From an uncultured Collinsella sp. (GTDB lineage: Bacteria; Actinomycetota; Coriobacteriia; Coriobacteriales; Coriobacteriaceae), in assembly GCA_905197665.1 (NCBI GenBank), contig CAJJZP010000017.1:1-52561 (forward strand): a stretch of 52,561 nucleotides of DNA, given 5' to 3'. This document shows positions 1-7,551 of the stretch, piece after piece; position 1 is the stretch's first letter; each line of letters opens with the position of its first letter. A program made the translations under genes and the position numbers. The notes beneath the pieces are model-generated. The model saw only the letters and a program-made list of their open reading frames with translations. It was not told the origin of the DNA and made no database searches.

Positions 1-55
1 CATGACCAGAAGGTCTATGCCGTCCTCTTTTCATGCCAATTTGTTCGCTCTGGTG
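1..55. repeat. Terminal direct repeat, left copy
   Basis: These 55 bases are identical to 52507-52561. The repeat begins inside the hairpin of the terminator that follows livF, so position 1 is not a natural gene boundary. The simplest reading is a k-mer-length overlap left by an assembler on a closed path. Confidence 0.95.
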
Positions 56-99
56 GGCGCTCGCTTTCGTTGCCGAAACATCGACATTGCCTTGGTCGA

Positions 100-136
100 A
101 ACCTGCCAAAAAGGGACAGGTTTATTTTGGTCGGTT
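100..136 (+). repeat. GGGACAGG-core palindromic repeat, decayed copy
   Basis: A 12-base left arm (AACCTGCCAAAA), the loop AGGGACAGGTTTA and a right arm that pairs except at two positions. The left arm, loop and first bases of the right arm are identical to the minus-strand copy at 22207-22245. The same core occurs at 8104-8140. This is a dispersed REP-like element, not a terminator: no T tract follows. Confidence 0.75.
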
Positions 137-166
137 TTATCTGGGCAAACGTGGTCATCTATCGCA

Positions 167-228
167 ATGTAGTCGTTGGGGACGTTCTTGTTTGAGTAGT
201 CGTTTAAGAACGTCCCCAACGACTACAT
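167..228. repeat. Perfect 23-bp inverted repeat
   Basis: The arms 167-189 and 206-228 are perfect reverse complements (ATGTAGTCGTTGGGGACGTT is the first 20 bases of the left arm) around a 16-base loop. It lies downstream of pdxT and livF, which converge here across the contig junction. A 23-bp perfect stem is longer than usual for a terminator and it lacks a T tract on either side, so I read it as a palindromic intergenic repeat. Confidence 0.8.
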
Positions 229-233
229 AGTAT

Positions 234-297
234 GAGAGTGGATAATCTCCTGGTATGAGCCCATATTCATGCTCAAGGTGGGGGATTATCCACTCTC
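234..297. repeat. 17-bp inverted repeat next to pdxT stop
   Basis: Arms 234-250 and 281-297 pair over 17 bp with one G-U/T-G position (GAGAGTGGATAATC is shared). The 30-base loop holds a smaller TGAGC/GCTCA stem. It sits only 13 bases beyond the pdxT stop codon and could act as a 3'-end stem for the pdxST mRNA. Its sequence differs from the neighbouring repeats. Confidence 0.7.
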
Positions 298-310
298 GTT
301 TCTGTTCTTC

Positions 311-898
311 CTACATTTGTAGGAGCAGTTCGTGGAGGCGGGTGTCTTCGTCGAGTTCGGGGTGGAAGGTTACGCCGAGCTGGTTGCCTTGGCGGGCGGC
401 GACGATGCGCCCGTCGACTTTCGCTAAGGCCTTGGCGTCGCCGTGGACCTCGACGATGCGGGGCGCGCGGATAAACGTCAGCGGCACTTCACCGTCGATG
501 CCGGCTACCTGCCCCTTGGTTCGAAAACTGCCGAGCTGCCTGCCGTAGGCATTGCGCTCGACAAGTACATCCATGGTTGCCAAACGCGGCGTCCCCTTAT
601 CGTCATGGGCGGCAAGGTCGTGAGCCAGCAGAATCAGGCCGGCGCAGGTGCCCAGGACGGGCATGCCTTTAGCGATGCGGGCACGAAGCTCCTCGAGCAT
701 GCCCAACTCATCAAGCAGCTTCCCTTGAACGGTAGACTCGCCGCCGGGAAGTACCAGACGGTCAAAGTCCTGCTTCAAATCAGCCGCCTGCCTCAGCTCG
801 ATACAACGTGCGCCCAGCTCGGATAGCCTCGCCTCGTGCTCGGCAAAAGCACCTTGGACCGCCAGCGCGGCGACCGTCTGGTCTGCGTAATCGCTCAT
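311..898 (-). CDS. pdxT: Pyridoxal 5'-phosphate synthase glutaminase subunit PdxT
   Basis: Class I glutamine amidotransferase that releases ammonia from glutamine and channels it to PdxS for de novo PLP synthesis. It acts in the cytosol as part of the 12+12 PdxS-PdxT complex. The 195-residue length is normal for the family. Visible motifs are the oxyanion loop PGGEST (51-56), the nucleophile loop GTCAGL with Cys85, and the His179/Glu181 dyad in TFHPEL. The gene follows pdxS by 20 bases on the same strand and is surely cotranscribed. All catalytic residues are present, so there is no sign of decay. Family identity is certain; activity is inferred. Confidence 0.97.
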   Translation of the reverse strand: MSDYADQTVAALAVQGAFAEHEARLSELGARCIELRQAADLKQDFDRLVLPGGESTVQGKLLDELGMLEELRARIAKGMPVLGTCAGLILLAHDLAAHDDKGTPRLATMDVLVERNAYGRQLGSFRTKGQVAGIDGEVPLTFIRAPRIVEVHGDAKALAKVDGRIVAARQGNQLGVTFHPELDEDTRLHELLLQM

Positions 899-918
899 GT
901 GCGATCCTTTCTGCCGGA

Positions 919-1809
919 CTAGCGTCCGCGCTCCTCCATGATGATCTCGATCTCATCGGCGTTGATGCCCACCATGGCCTCGCCTAGATCCTCCGAAAGC
1001 TCAGCGATGAGCTTGGCGTCGGTGAAGTTGGCCACGGCCTTAACGATGGCGTCCGCGCGCTTGGCCGGGTCGCCGCTCTTAAAGATGCCCGATCCGACAA
1101 AGACGCCTTCGGCGCCCAGCTGCATCATCAGCGCGGCATCGGCGGGGGTCGCGACGCCGCCGGCAGCAAAGTTCACGACGGGAAGCTTGCCCGTGGCATG
1201 GACCTCACGCACCAGCTCGACCGGAACCTGCAGTTGCTTGGCTGCCTCAAAGAGCTCGTCGTCGCGCAGGGCAACAACGTCGCGGATCTGCTTTTGGATC
1301 TTGCGCATGTGGCGCACGGCCTGGACCACGTCGCCCGTGCCCGGCTCGCCCTTGGTGCGAATCATCGTGGCACCCTCGGCAACACGGCGCAGCGCCTCGC
1401 CCAGGTCGCGGGCACCGCAGACAAACGGGACGTCAAACTGGGTCTTGTCGATGTGGTAGACATCGTCGGCGGGGGAGAGAACCTCGGACTCGTCGATGTA
1501 GTCGATCTCGATGGCCTGCAGGATCTGCGCCTCGACGATGTGGCCGATGCGGCACTTGGCCATAACGGGGATGGAGACGGCTTCCTGGATTCCCTTGATC
1601 ATCTTGGGATCGCTCATGCGCGAGACGCCGCCTGCGGCACGGATGTCGGCCGGGATGCGCTCGAGAGCCATGACGGCGCAGGCGCCTGCCTCCTCGGCGA
1701 TGCGTGCCTGCTCGGGCGTGGTGACGTCCATGATGACGCCGCCCTTGAGCATCTGCGCGAGCTCGCGATTGAGTTTGACGCGATCGGCCTTGCTGGTCTG
1801 TTCTGCCAT
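919..1809 (-). CDS. pdxS: Pyridoxal 5'-phosphate synthase lyase subunit PdxS
   Basis: Condenses ribose 5-phosphate, glyceraldehyde 3-phosphate and ammonia to PLP. I start it at the ATG at 1809, giving 296 residues that begin MAEQTSK and match the family. GGGAG lies five bases upstream, and an upstream in-frame ATG would add an unconserved 14-residue tail. The (beta/alpha)8 lyase shows the two Schiff-base lysines, Lys85 in PVMAKCRIGH and Lys153 in MIRTKGEPGTG, plus Asp28 and the DYIDESEVLSPAD segment. It is the first gene of pdxST and is divergent from the MocR-type regulator at 1955, the usual arrangement for PdxR control. Confidence 0.98.
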   Translation of the reverse strand: MAEQTSKADRVKLNRELAQMLKGGVIMDVTTPEQARIAEEAGACAVMALERIPADIRAAGGVSRMSDPKMIKGIQEAVSIPVMAKCRIGHIVEAQILQAIEIDYIDESEVLSPADDVYHIDKTQFDVPFVCGARDLGEALRRVAEGATMIRTKGEPGTGDVVQAVRHMRKIQKQIRDVVALRDDELFEAAKQLQVPVELVREVHATGKLPVVNFAAGGVATPADAALMMQLGAEGVFVGSGIFKSGDPAKRADAIVKAVANFTDAKLIAELSEDLGEAMVGINADEIEIIMEERGR

Positions 1810-1901
1810 GGTTGCTCCCTTGATTGGCATGTGCATTGCTTGACGGAACATCCTATCGGGGAGCTGGGTATGGCGAAATACTCAGTTTTCAAGATAATAA
1901 C

Positions 1902-1943
1902 AAGGTCAGACTAATATCAGATTGAATGACTCGATAAGGTCAG
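1902..1943. promoter_or_regulatory. Candidate PdxR direct-repeat operator
   Basis: The octamer AAGGTCAG occurs at 1902-1909 and again at 1936-1943, 34 bp apart (about three helical turns), in the 145-bp gap between pdxS and the divergent MocR gene. The second copy runs into the ribosome binding site AGGTGA of the regulator. MocR/PdxR proteins typically bind spaced direct repeats in such gaps. The assignment is inferred from position and repetition only. Confidence 0.4.
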
Positions 1944-1954
1944 GTGACAAACTC

Positions 1955-3370
1955 ATGCTCGACTACAATTTGGAACAACGCGGCGAGGCATCGCTCTATG
2001 AGTATGTTTACCAGCAAATTCGAGATGATATCGTTGCTGGGCGCATTGCGGCGGGAGAGCATCTGCCGTCTAAGCGCGCCTTTGCCAGTCATCTGGGAAT
2101 CAGTGTCATTACAATCGAAAATGCATATAGCCAGTTGCTTGCCGAGGGTTATATTTGCTCAAAGCCGCGGCGCGGCTACTACGCGTGCGAACTTCCGGAT
2201 GCACCGGTTTTGGCTTCGGCTGCGGAGGGCATCGACCGAGATGTCGCCTCCGTGGACCCCAGCGCGCATGATGTCAACGGACAGGTCGAGCGATTCGATG
2301 CGCTTTCTCCTTCCGCTTTGGAGGCGGCGCGGCTTTGGCAAAGCGCGCTACGGGCGACGCTGACATCCGAAGACGAACGTGAAATCTTTTCGCCCGCGCC
2401 GGCGCAGGGCACCGCTCGGCTGCGACGTGCGATTGCGCACCATCTACGCGGGACGAGGGGCATGAATGTCGACCCCGACAACATCGTTATCGGTGCGGGC
2501 GCCCAGCTGCTCGATACCATGTTGGTTCAATTGCTTGGAGCCGACAAGGTGTATGCCGTTGAGGATCCGGGGTATTTGCGCCTGACGCGCATCTATCAGG
2601 CTATGGGTTGCCAAGTACGACATATCCCGTTGGATGATGACGGCGTGGACCTGAGCGCTCTGCAGAAAACCGGGACCGATGTCCTTCACCTGATGCCGTC
2701 CCATCAGTATCCGACCGGTCTTGTGACGAGCATTGCGCGTCGCTACGCGCTGCTGAGCTGGGCCACCGAGCGACCAGGTCGGTATCTCATCGAAGATGAC
2801 TTTGATTGTGAGTTTCGCCTTGCCGGCAAGCCGATTCCCGCGCTCGCGTCGATCGATGCCGCCCAGTCAGTTATCTACACCAACACCTTTTCAAAAAGTC
2901 TGTCGTCGGCCCTGCGTTTGGCGTATATGGTCCTGCCTGATGAGCTGATGGAACGGTTTAGGCGCAACCTTGGTTTTTACGCCTCGTCGGTGAGTTCTGT
3001 TGACCAGGTCGCTTTGGCTCGCTTGCTGGAATCGGGTGATTACGAGCGACATGTGAACCGCGTGCGCGTTCGAGCTCGCGAGGCGCGTGATGGCCTGACG
3101 GCGCTTGTACGGAAAACGTTTCCGGCAGGGGAGGTTTCGATCGATCATGCAGACGCGGGCCTTTACTGCACTGTTGCCCTGGCCGAGGACAAGGCAGGGG
3201 AGAGTTTCGCGAAGGCTCTCGCTGACGCTCGTATTTCCTATGTCAACATCGCCGATTGCCTGTGGACGGGTGATCGGGCATCGACTAAGAACGCTCCATC
3301 TCGCGTCCTCATACAATACGACGACCTGAGCTCTCAGTCGCTCAGTGTTCTTCAGGAGCAACTGCAATAA
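1955..3370 (+). CDS. pdxR: MocR-family transcriptional regulator (PdxR-like)
   Basis: A PLP-sensing regulator of 471 residues. An N-terminal GntR winged helix (about residues 10-80; LPSKRAFASHLGISVITIEN is the recognition region) is joined by a linker to a type I aminotransferase fold. The PLP lysine is in NTFSKSLSSALRLAY, and the EDDFDCEFR segment corresponds to the cofactor-contacting region. I chose the ATG at 1955 because AGGTGA precedes it by eight bases; a TTG at 1922 in frame has no good binding site. The gene is divergent from pdxST. By analogy with PdxR it would activate pdxST and repress itself when PLP is low. Other MocR regulators sense GABA or taurine, but the neighbours point to PLP. 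Confidence 0.88.
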   Translation: MLDYNLEQRGEASLYEYVYQQIRDDIVAGRIAAGEHLPSKRAFASHLGISVITIENAYSQLLAEGYICSKPRRGYYACELPDAPVLASAAEGIDRDVASVDPSAHDVNGQVERFDALSPSALEAARLWQSALRATLTSEDEREIFSPAPAQGTARLRRAIAHHLRGTRGMNVDPDNIVIGAGAQLLDTMLVQLLGADKVYAVEDPGYLRLTRIYQAMGCQVRHIPLDDDGVDLSALQKTGTDVLHLMPSHQYPTGLVTSIARRYALLSWATERPGRYLIEDDFDCEFRLAGKPIPALASIDAAQSVIYTNTFSKSLSSALRLAYMVLPDELMERFRRNLGFYASSVSSVDQVALARLLESGDYERHVNRVRVRAREARDGLTALVRKTFPAGEVSIDHADAGLYCTVALAEDKAGESFAKALADARISYVNIADCLWTGDRASTKNAPSRVLIQYDDLSSQSLSVLQEQLQ

Positions 3371-3378
3371 GCCAACGA

Positions 3379-3412
3379 AAAGGCCCGAACCAATACGGTC
3401 CGGGCCTTCTTC
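3379..3412. terminator. Bidirectional terminator between pdxR and rubrerythrin
   Basis: The stem AAGGCCCG...CGGGCCTT (3380-3387 with 3401-3408) has further CC/GG pairing towards the loop. It is followed by TTCTT on the plus strand and preceded by AAAA, which gives TTTT on the minus strand. It lies 10 bases after the pdxR stop and 30 bases beyond the end of the convergent rubrerythrin gene. Confidence 0.75.
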
Positions 3413-3442
3413 GAGCTAGAGATTATCTCTCAGGCTGCTGGC

Positions 3443-4003
3443 TTAGCCAAAGTAACGCTTGAGCAGGCCGGCGAAAGCCTTGCCGTGGCGAGCCTCGTCG
3501 CGAGCCATCTCGTGCACGGTGTCGTGGATGGCATCGAGGCCAGCGGCCTTGGCGCGCTTAGCGAGATCGGTCTTGCCGGCGGTGGCGCCATTCTCGGCCT
3601 CAACGCGCATCTCGAGGTTCTTCTTGGTGGAGTCGGTCACAACCTCGCCCAGGAGCTCGGCGAACTTGGCGGCGTGCTCGGCCTCCTCGTGGGCAGCCTT
3701 CTCCCAGTACAGGCCGATCTCGGGATAACCCTCGCGATGAGCAACGCGAGCCATGGCCAGGTACATACCGACCTCGGAGCACTCGCCCTCAAAGTTGGCG
3801 CGCAGGTCAGCAACGATGTCCTCGGAGACGCCCTCCATCTTGGCGACGCCCACGACGTGCTCGGCAGCCCACTCGAGCTGACCCTCCTCCTGCTTCAGGA
3901 AGCGAGAGCCGGGAACGCCGCACTGGGGGCACTTGAAATCCTCGGGCAGCTGGTCGCCGTCGAACTCTTCCACATAACCGCAAACGGGGCAAACAAACTT
4001 CAT
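3443..4003 (-). CDS. Reverse rubrerythrin
   Basis: Non-haem diiron protein that reduces peroxide (and in some anaerobes oxygen) with electrons from NAD(P)H through rubredoxin-type centres. The 186 residues begin with a rubredoxin-like [Fe(SCys)4] domain (Cys5, Cys8, Cys25, Cys28 in CPVCGY and CPQCG). A four-helix ferritin-like domain follows, with EGECSE, WEKAAHEEAEHAAKF and MARDEARHGKAF supplying the Glu/His iron ligands. This domain order is the reverse of classical rubrerythrin. I start at the ATG at 4003, with AAAGGATCG upstream; an upstream in-frame extension is not family-like. It stands alone, and its 257-base upstream gap is shared with the divergent adh operon. Confidence 0.93.
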   Translation of the reverse strand: MKFVCPVCGYVEEFDGDQLPEDFKCPQCGVPGSRFLKQEEGQLEWAAEHVVGVAKMEGVSEDIVADLRANFEGECSEVGMYLAMARVAHREGYPEIGLYWEKAAHEEAEHAAKFAELLGEVVTDSTKKNLEMRVEAENGATAGKTDLAKRAKAAGLDAIHDTVHEMARDEARHGKAFAGLLKRYFG

Positions 4004-4226
4004 AATTCGATCCTTTCGATCGATGGCGATGGCGCGCTCGTCCGGTCCCGTAAGGGCCCTCTCCGGACGTGCGTCTTGACGAGTTCTATTATCCATAAAT
4101 GCGACCGAATGTGAAGCCTATTAGGAATGATTTTTAATAAAACAATTTTGGGCATGTGAAGATGTTGATTGATTAACGATTGCTAGACCTCGTGCGACCT
4201 CCGATGAGTACAATCGGTCGAGCAAA

Positions 4227-4242
4227 TGTTGACCTATCAACA
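4227..4242. promoter_or_regulatory. Rex-like inverted repeat upstream of adh
   Basis: Perfect 6-4-6 palindrome TGTTGA-CCTA-TCAACA, flanked by A on each side, ending three bases before the AATGAAGGAG ribosome-binding region of the alcohol dehydrogenase gene. The Clostridium-type Rex operator is TTGTTAA-N4-TTAACAA. This site keeps that spacing with one symmetric change in each half. Rex represses fermentative alcohol dehydrogenase genes when NAD+/NADH is high, which fits. The identity of the regulator is inferred. Confidence 0.5.
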
Positions 4243-4260
4243 AATGAAGGAGCTTCCTTT

Positions 4261-5481
4261 ATGCATCTAGCCCATCGTGCCTGGTGCCGAACGTATCAGA
4301 TGGTTTTTCGCGTCGCATTGCCGATCCTGCCCTATACCGAGCCGCGCATTTTGGAGCATGCCGAGGACGTGCCCGCGGTGCTTCAAAAGCGCTCGATACA
4401 GCGGGTTCTTATCGTGACGGATCCCGGTATTGCCCGTCTGGGGCTCACGGCGCCGCTCGAGTGCGCGCTCGCGTCCAAGGGAATTGGCGTTACGGTCTAT
4501 GCCGAAACGCGTGCGAACCCCACGGTCTCAAACGTGGAGGAAGCGGCGTCCCTGTATCGCGAGAGCGCCTGCCAGGCCATTATCGGCTTTGGCGGCGGTT
4601 CGGCCATGGACTGTGCCAAGGGCGTGGGCGCACGCATCGCACAGCCAAATAAGCCCATCAACAAGATGCGCGGCCTGTTGCGCGTCCACCGTCTCCTGCC
4701 GCTGCTTATCGCCGTCCCCACCACGGCGGGCACGGGAAGCGAGGTCACGCTTGCAGCGGTCATTACCGATGACGAGACGCACTACAAGTACCCCATTAAC
4801 GACTTTGTGCTGATCCCGCGCTTTGCGGTACACGACCCCGAGTTTACACGTGGCCTGCCCGCCTCCATTACGGGGCAGACGGGTATGGATGCCCTGACGC
4901 ATGCTGTCGAGGCCATTATCGGCCGCAGCACCACGCCCTACACGCGCAAGATGGCGCGTCAGGCGGTGCAGCTCATCCGCGACAATTTGCTCGAGGCCTA
5001 TGAGCATGGCGACGACATGCGCGCTCGTCGCAATATGCTTTCGGCGGCGTATAAGGCGGGCGTTGCGTTTACCCGCTCCTATGTGGGATACGTTCACGCC
5101 ATCGCGCACAGTCTGGGCGGCCGATACGGAATTCCGCACGGTTTGGCCAACGCGATTATCCTGCCGCACATGCTTCGCGCTTATGGTGACGCCGCCGCTC
5201 CCAAGCTTGCCGATCTTGCTCGCATGGCGGGCATTGCGCCGGCTACCGCGCAGGACAGTCTTGCGGCCGAGGCCTTTATCGATTGGGTCGACCGCATGAA
5301 TGCCGCCTTGGGCATTCCCAAATATGTGACGGGTATTCGCCGCTCCGATATTCCGCAAATGGCGGCCCATGCCGATGCCGAGGCCAATCCGCTATACCCC
5401 GTTCCGCTTTTAATGGACCGTCTGGAGCTCGAGCATATGTACGAGGTCGTTGCGGGTGGTATGTTTGAAGACGAGAATTAG
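4261..5481 (+). CDS. Iron-containing alcohol dehydrogenase
   Basis: Group III Fe-dependent NAD(P)H alcohol dehydrogenase of 406 residues. It interconverts an aldehyde and alcohol; the exact substrate is not visible. Motifs are GGGSAMDCAKG (dinucleotide binding), PTTAGTGSEVT, and the metal-ligand region TGMDALTHAVEA followed by HAIAHSLGGRYGIPHGLANA. I start at the ATG at 4261 because AAGGAG lies eight bases upstream; longer in-frame starts have none. The stop is eight bases before the aldehyde dehydrogenase start, so the two form an operon that could carry alcohol to acid or the reverse. A Rex-like palindrome precedes it. Butanol-type and lactaldehyde-type enzymes of this family cannot be told apart by eye. 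Confidence 0.92.
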   Translation: MHLAHRAWCRTYQMVFRVALPILPYTEPRILEHAEDVPAVLQKRSIQRVLIVTDPGIARLGLTAPLECALASKGIGVTVYAETRANPTVSNVEEAASLYRESACQAIIGFGGGSAMDCAKGVGARIAQPNKPINKMRGLLRVHRLLPLLIAVPTTAGTGSEVTLAAVITDDETHYKYPINDFVLIPRFAVHDPEFTRGLPASITGQTGMDALTHAVEAIIGRSTTPYTRKMARQAVQLIRDNLLEAYEHGDDMRARRNMLSAAYKAGVAFTRSYVGYVHAIAHSLGGRYGIPHGLANAIILPHMLRAYGDAAAPKLADLARMAGIAPATAQDSLAAEAFIDWVDRMNAALGIPKYVTGIRRSDIPQMAAHADAEANPLYPVPLLMDRLELEHMYEVVAGGMFEDEN

Positions 5482-5489
5482 GAGGGCCC

Positions 5490-6869
5490 ATGAACACCGA
5501 GGAAATTGCGCGCATCGTCGGCGATCAGCGCGCCTACTTTAAGACGCACGCCACGTTTGATGTCGACGCTCGCCGCCGTGCGCTCGTGCGCCTGCGTGAT
5601 GCGGTTCGTGCGCACGAGGCCGATATCGCCCATGCGCTCAAGACCGATTTGGGAAAGTCGCATGACGAGGCGTATATGTGCGAGATCGGCACGTCGCTTT
5701 CCGAGATTCGCCATCAGATCGCGCATGTGGCTCGATGGAGCCGCCCGCGCCTGCGCCCCTGCGACCTCGCCAATGCTATTAGCGTGTGCAAGACGCAAGC
5801 CGTGCCCTATGGCGTCACGCTCATCATGGCTCCATGGAACTATCCGTTTTTGTTGACGCTCGAGCCGCTCGCCGGCGCCCTTGCCGCGGGCAATACCGTG
5901 GTCATCAAGCCGAGCGCCTATGCCCCGGCTTCGAGCGCGGTGCTCAAGCAAATCTGCAAAGAGGCATTTGATTCGCGCCTGGTAACGGTTGTCGAGGGCG
6001 GGCGGGCCGAAAACGAAGCGCTACTCGATGAGTGCTGGGACAAGATCTTCTTTACCGGCAGCGTTCCGGTCGGCAAACTCGTCATGGAGCGGGCAAGTAA
6101 AAACCTGACGCCCGTGACGCTTGAGCTGGGCGGAAAGAGTCCCTGCATTGTGGATGCGACGGCAAACTTGAAGGTCGCGGCACGGCGCATCGCCTTTGGT
6201 AAATGGCTCAACGTGGGCCAGACCTGTGTAGCGCCCGACTATCTGCTGGTCGACGTGCGCGTGCACGATGAGTTGTTGGGCCTCATCAAGGAGGAGGTCC
6301 GCCGCATGTTTGGCGAGCATCCGCTCGACAACGAGGATTACGGCCACATCGTCAACGCCAAGCATTTTGCGCGCGTGCGCGGGCTGATCGACTCCGATAA
6401 GGTTGTGCTGGGAGGCACGGCGCGCGAGTCGTCGCTCAAGATTGAGCCGACGATTTTGGACGGCGTGACCCCCGATGACGCCGTGATGCAGGAGGAGATC
6501 TTCGGTCCCATCTTGCCGGTGCTGACGTTTGAGAGCTTAGACGAGGCCGAAGCGTTTATTACGGATCGTCCGACGCCGCTGGCCCTGTATATCTTTAGCC
6601 AGGATCGCGCGGCTCAGCAGCGCTTTGTGCGCTACGTGCCCTTTGGCGGCGGCTGTGTTAATGACACCATTATGCATTTGGCTACGAGTCATATGGGCTT
6701 TGGCGGCATGGGAGCGAGCGGTATGGGGCAGTACCATGGACGCGAGAGCTTCGATACGTTTAGCCACAAGAAGAGCATCGTGAACAAGGCGACGTGGCTG
6801 GACGTGCCATTCCGCTATGCCCCGTATGCAAGCTGGAAGCACAAGTTCGTGCGCATGTTTGTGCATTAG
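5490..6869 (+). CDS. NAD(P)-dependent aldehyde dehydrogenase (class 3 type)
   Basis: Oxidises an aldehyde to its carboxylic acid. The 459-residue length is that of the short, class 3-like ALDHs (YwdH/AlkH type) rather than the 490-500-residue classes. Seen in order are APWNYPF (cofactor pocket), KPSAYAP with the NAD lysine, FTGSVPVG, LELGGKSPC with the general-base Glu, and GQTCVAPDY with the catalytic Cys. Next come QEEIFGPILPV and a C-terminal FGGMGASGMGQYHG. GGAGGGCCC precedes the ATG. It is translated from the same mRNA as the upstream iron alcohol dehydrogenase. There is no acyl-CoA reductase feature, so the pair is not an AdhE substitute making acetyl-CoA from ethanol. Confidence 0.93.
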   Translation: MNTEEIARIVGDQRAYFKTHATFDVDARRRALVRLRDAVRAHEADIAHALKTDLGKSHDEAYMCEIGTSLSEIRHQIAHVARWSRPRLRPCDLANAISVCKTQAVPYGVTLIMAPWNYPFLLTLEPLAGALAAGNTVVIKPSAYAPASSAVLKQICKEAFDSRLVTVVEGGRAENEALLDECWDKIFFTGSVPVGKLVMERASKNLTPVTLELGGKSPCIVDATANLKVAARRIAFGKWLNVGQTCVAPDYLLVDVRVHDELLGLIKEEVRRMFGEHPLDNEDYGHIVNAKHFARVRGLIDSDKVVLGGTARESSLKIEPTILDGVTPDDAVMQEEIFGPILPVLTFESLDEAEAFITDRPTPLALYIFSQDRAAQQRFVRYVPFGGGCVNDTIMHLATSHMGFGGMGASGMGQYHGRESFDTFSHKKSIVNKATWLDVPFRYAPYASWKHKFVRMFVH

Positions 6870-6890
6870 AATCAGATAAGGATGAATTTA

Positions 6891-7036
6891 TGTCCGCACG
6901 GGCCCGTAGACTTCTCGATAAGGTCAAACGCTGGTTTATCCGGCCGTTAGAGGAGTTGCCATGTACGAGCCTTCACGTGTTCTTCTGTCGTTTCATATCG
7001 CAGGATTTCAATATGCCGACGGTGCTTTGGTCCTAG
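6891..7036 (+). CDS. Small ORF overlapping HIRAN gene (possible frameshifted N-terminus)
   Basis: 48 codons with an excellent AAGGATGA binding site five bases before the ATG. The first 24 residues are basic and amphipathic (SARARRLLDKVKRWFIRPLE). The frame then runs 76 bases into the HIRAN gene in another frame and stops. Either it is a translationally coupled leader, or the HIRAN protein originally began here and a single-base indel near 6959 split it. The remaining residues after the overlap look non-coding. I do not recognise it. Confidence 0.35.
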
Positions 7037-7287
7037 GCGATCTTAAAGCGGGCGATAAACTGACGCTGTGTGCCGAGCACGATAACCCCCATGATCCCGA
7101 GGCGGTTGCGATCTATTACGGCAACACCAAGCTTGGCTATGTTCCGGGAAACGAGGTCGGCCCGCTGTCCTTGATGATGTATTACGGCCACGAGGATGTG
7201 TTTGAGGCCCGCGTACAACAGGTTGCCCCCGAGCGCAGCCCATGGCATCAGGTGCGCGTTGGCCTCTATGTGGTGGATGCTCGCTAG
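6961..7287 (+). CDS. HIRAN domain protein
   Basis: A 108-residue protein made almost entirely of one HIRAN domain. It has the family pattern of a small beta barrel: SFHIAGFQYADGA, LKAGDKLTL, then EHDNPHDPEAVAI and KLGYVPG. HIRAN domains bind DNA ends, often 3'-OH single strands, and are found fused to SNF2 helicases such as HLTF or standing alone in bacteria. GAGGAG lies five bases before this ATG, so it can be translated by itself. It overlaps a short ORF starting at 6891 in a different frame. Neighbouring small genes downstream suggest a loose operon; its role is unknown. Confidence 0.8.
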   Translation: MYEPSRVLLSFHIAGFQYADGALVLGDLKAGDKLTLCAEHDNPHDPEAVAIYYGNTKLGYVPGNEVGPLSLMMYYGHEDVFEARVQQVAPERSPWHQVRVGLYVVDAR

Positions 7288-7305
7288 TCGGCAATGGAGG
7301 CTGCC

Positions 7306-7485
7306 ATGTTTGATGACGATGATCTGTTCGATCTGACGGGTGACCCGTTTGAGTGGGATATGCTACTTGATGACGATGAGTTGGAGCAGGACCGCAAAAA
7401 GCAAAAGGATAAGAACACCCCGGGAAAAGATTCGAATAAAAAGGACAAGCGCCGCCGCGGACTGTTCGGCGGGCTCTTTGGATAA
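7306..7485 (+). CDS. Small charge-polarised hypothetical protein
   Basis: 59 residues from the ATG at 7306 (GGAGG five bases upstream; an ATG at 7294 is also possible). The N-terminal half is strongly acidic (FDDDDLFDLTGDPFEWDMLL), the middle strongly basic (KKQKDKN and KDKRRRG), and it ends in GLFGGLFG. No domain is recognised and it is probably disordered. It lies 18 bases after the HIRAN gene and 66 bases before a metallophosphoesterase gene. Codon use fits the neighbours. Confidence 0.6.
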   Translation: MFDDDDLFDLTGDPFEWDMLLDDDELEQDRKKQKDKNTPGKDSNKKDKRRRGLFGGLFG

Positions 7486-7551
7486 CCGCCGCATCGCTAC
7501 GTCTGTATACTTAGCACGAGTTGAACGCGTTGCGAAATGAGGGCATAGACG

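Noticed and set aside
6794..7036. Longer 80-codon frame starting inside the aldehyde dehydrogenase gene
   Set aside because: Its first part lies out of frame within the dehydrogenase end; only the ATG at 6891 has a ribosome binding site.
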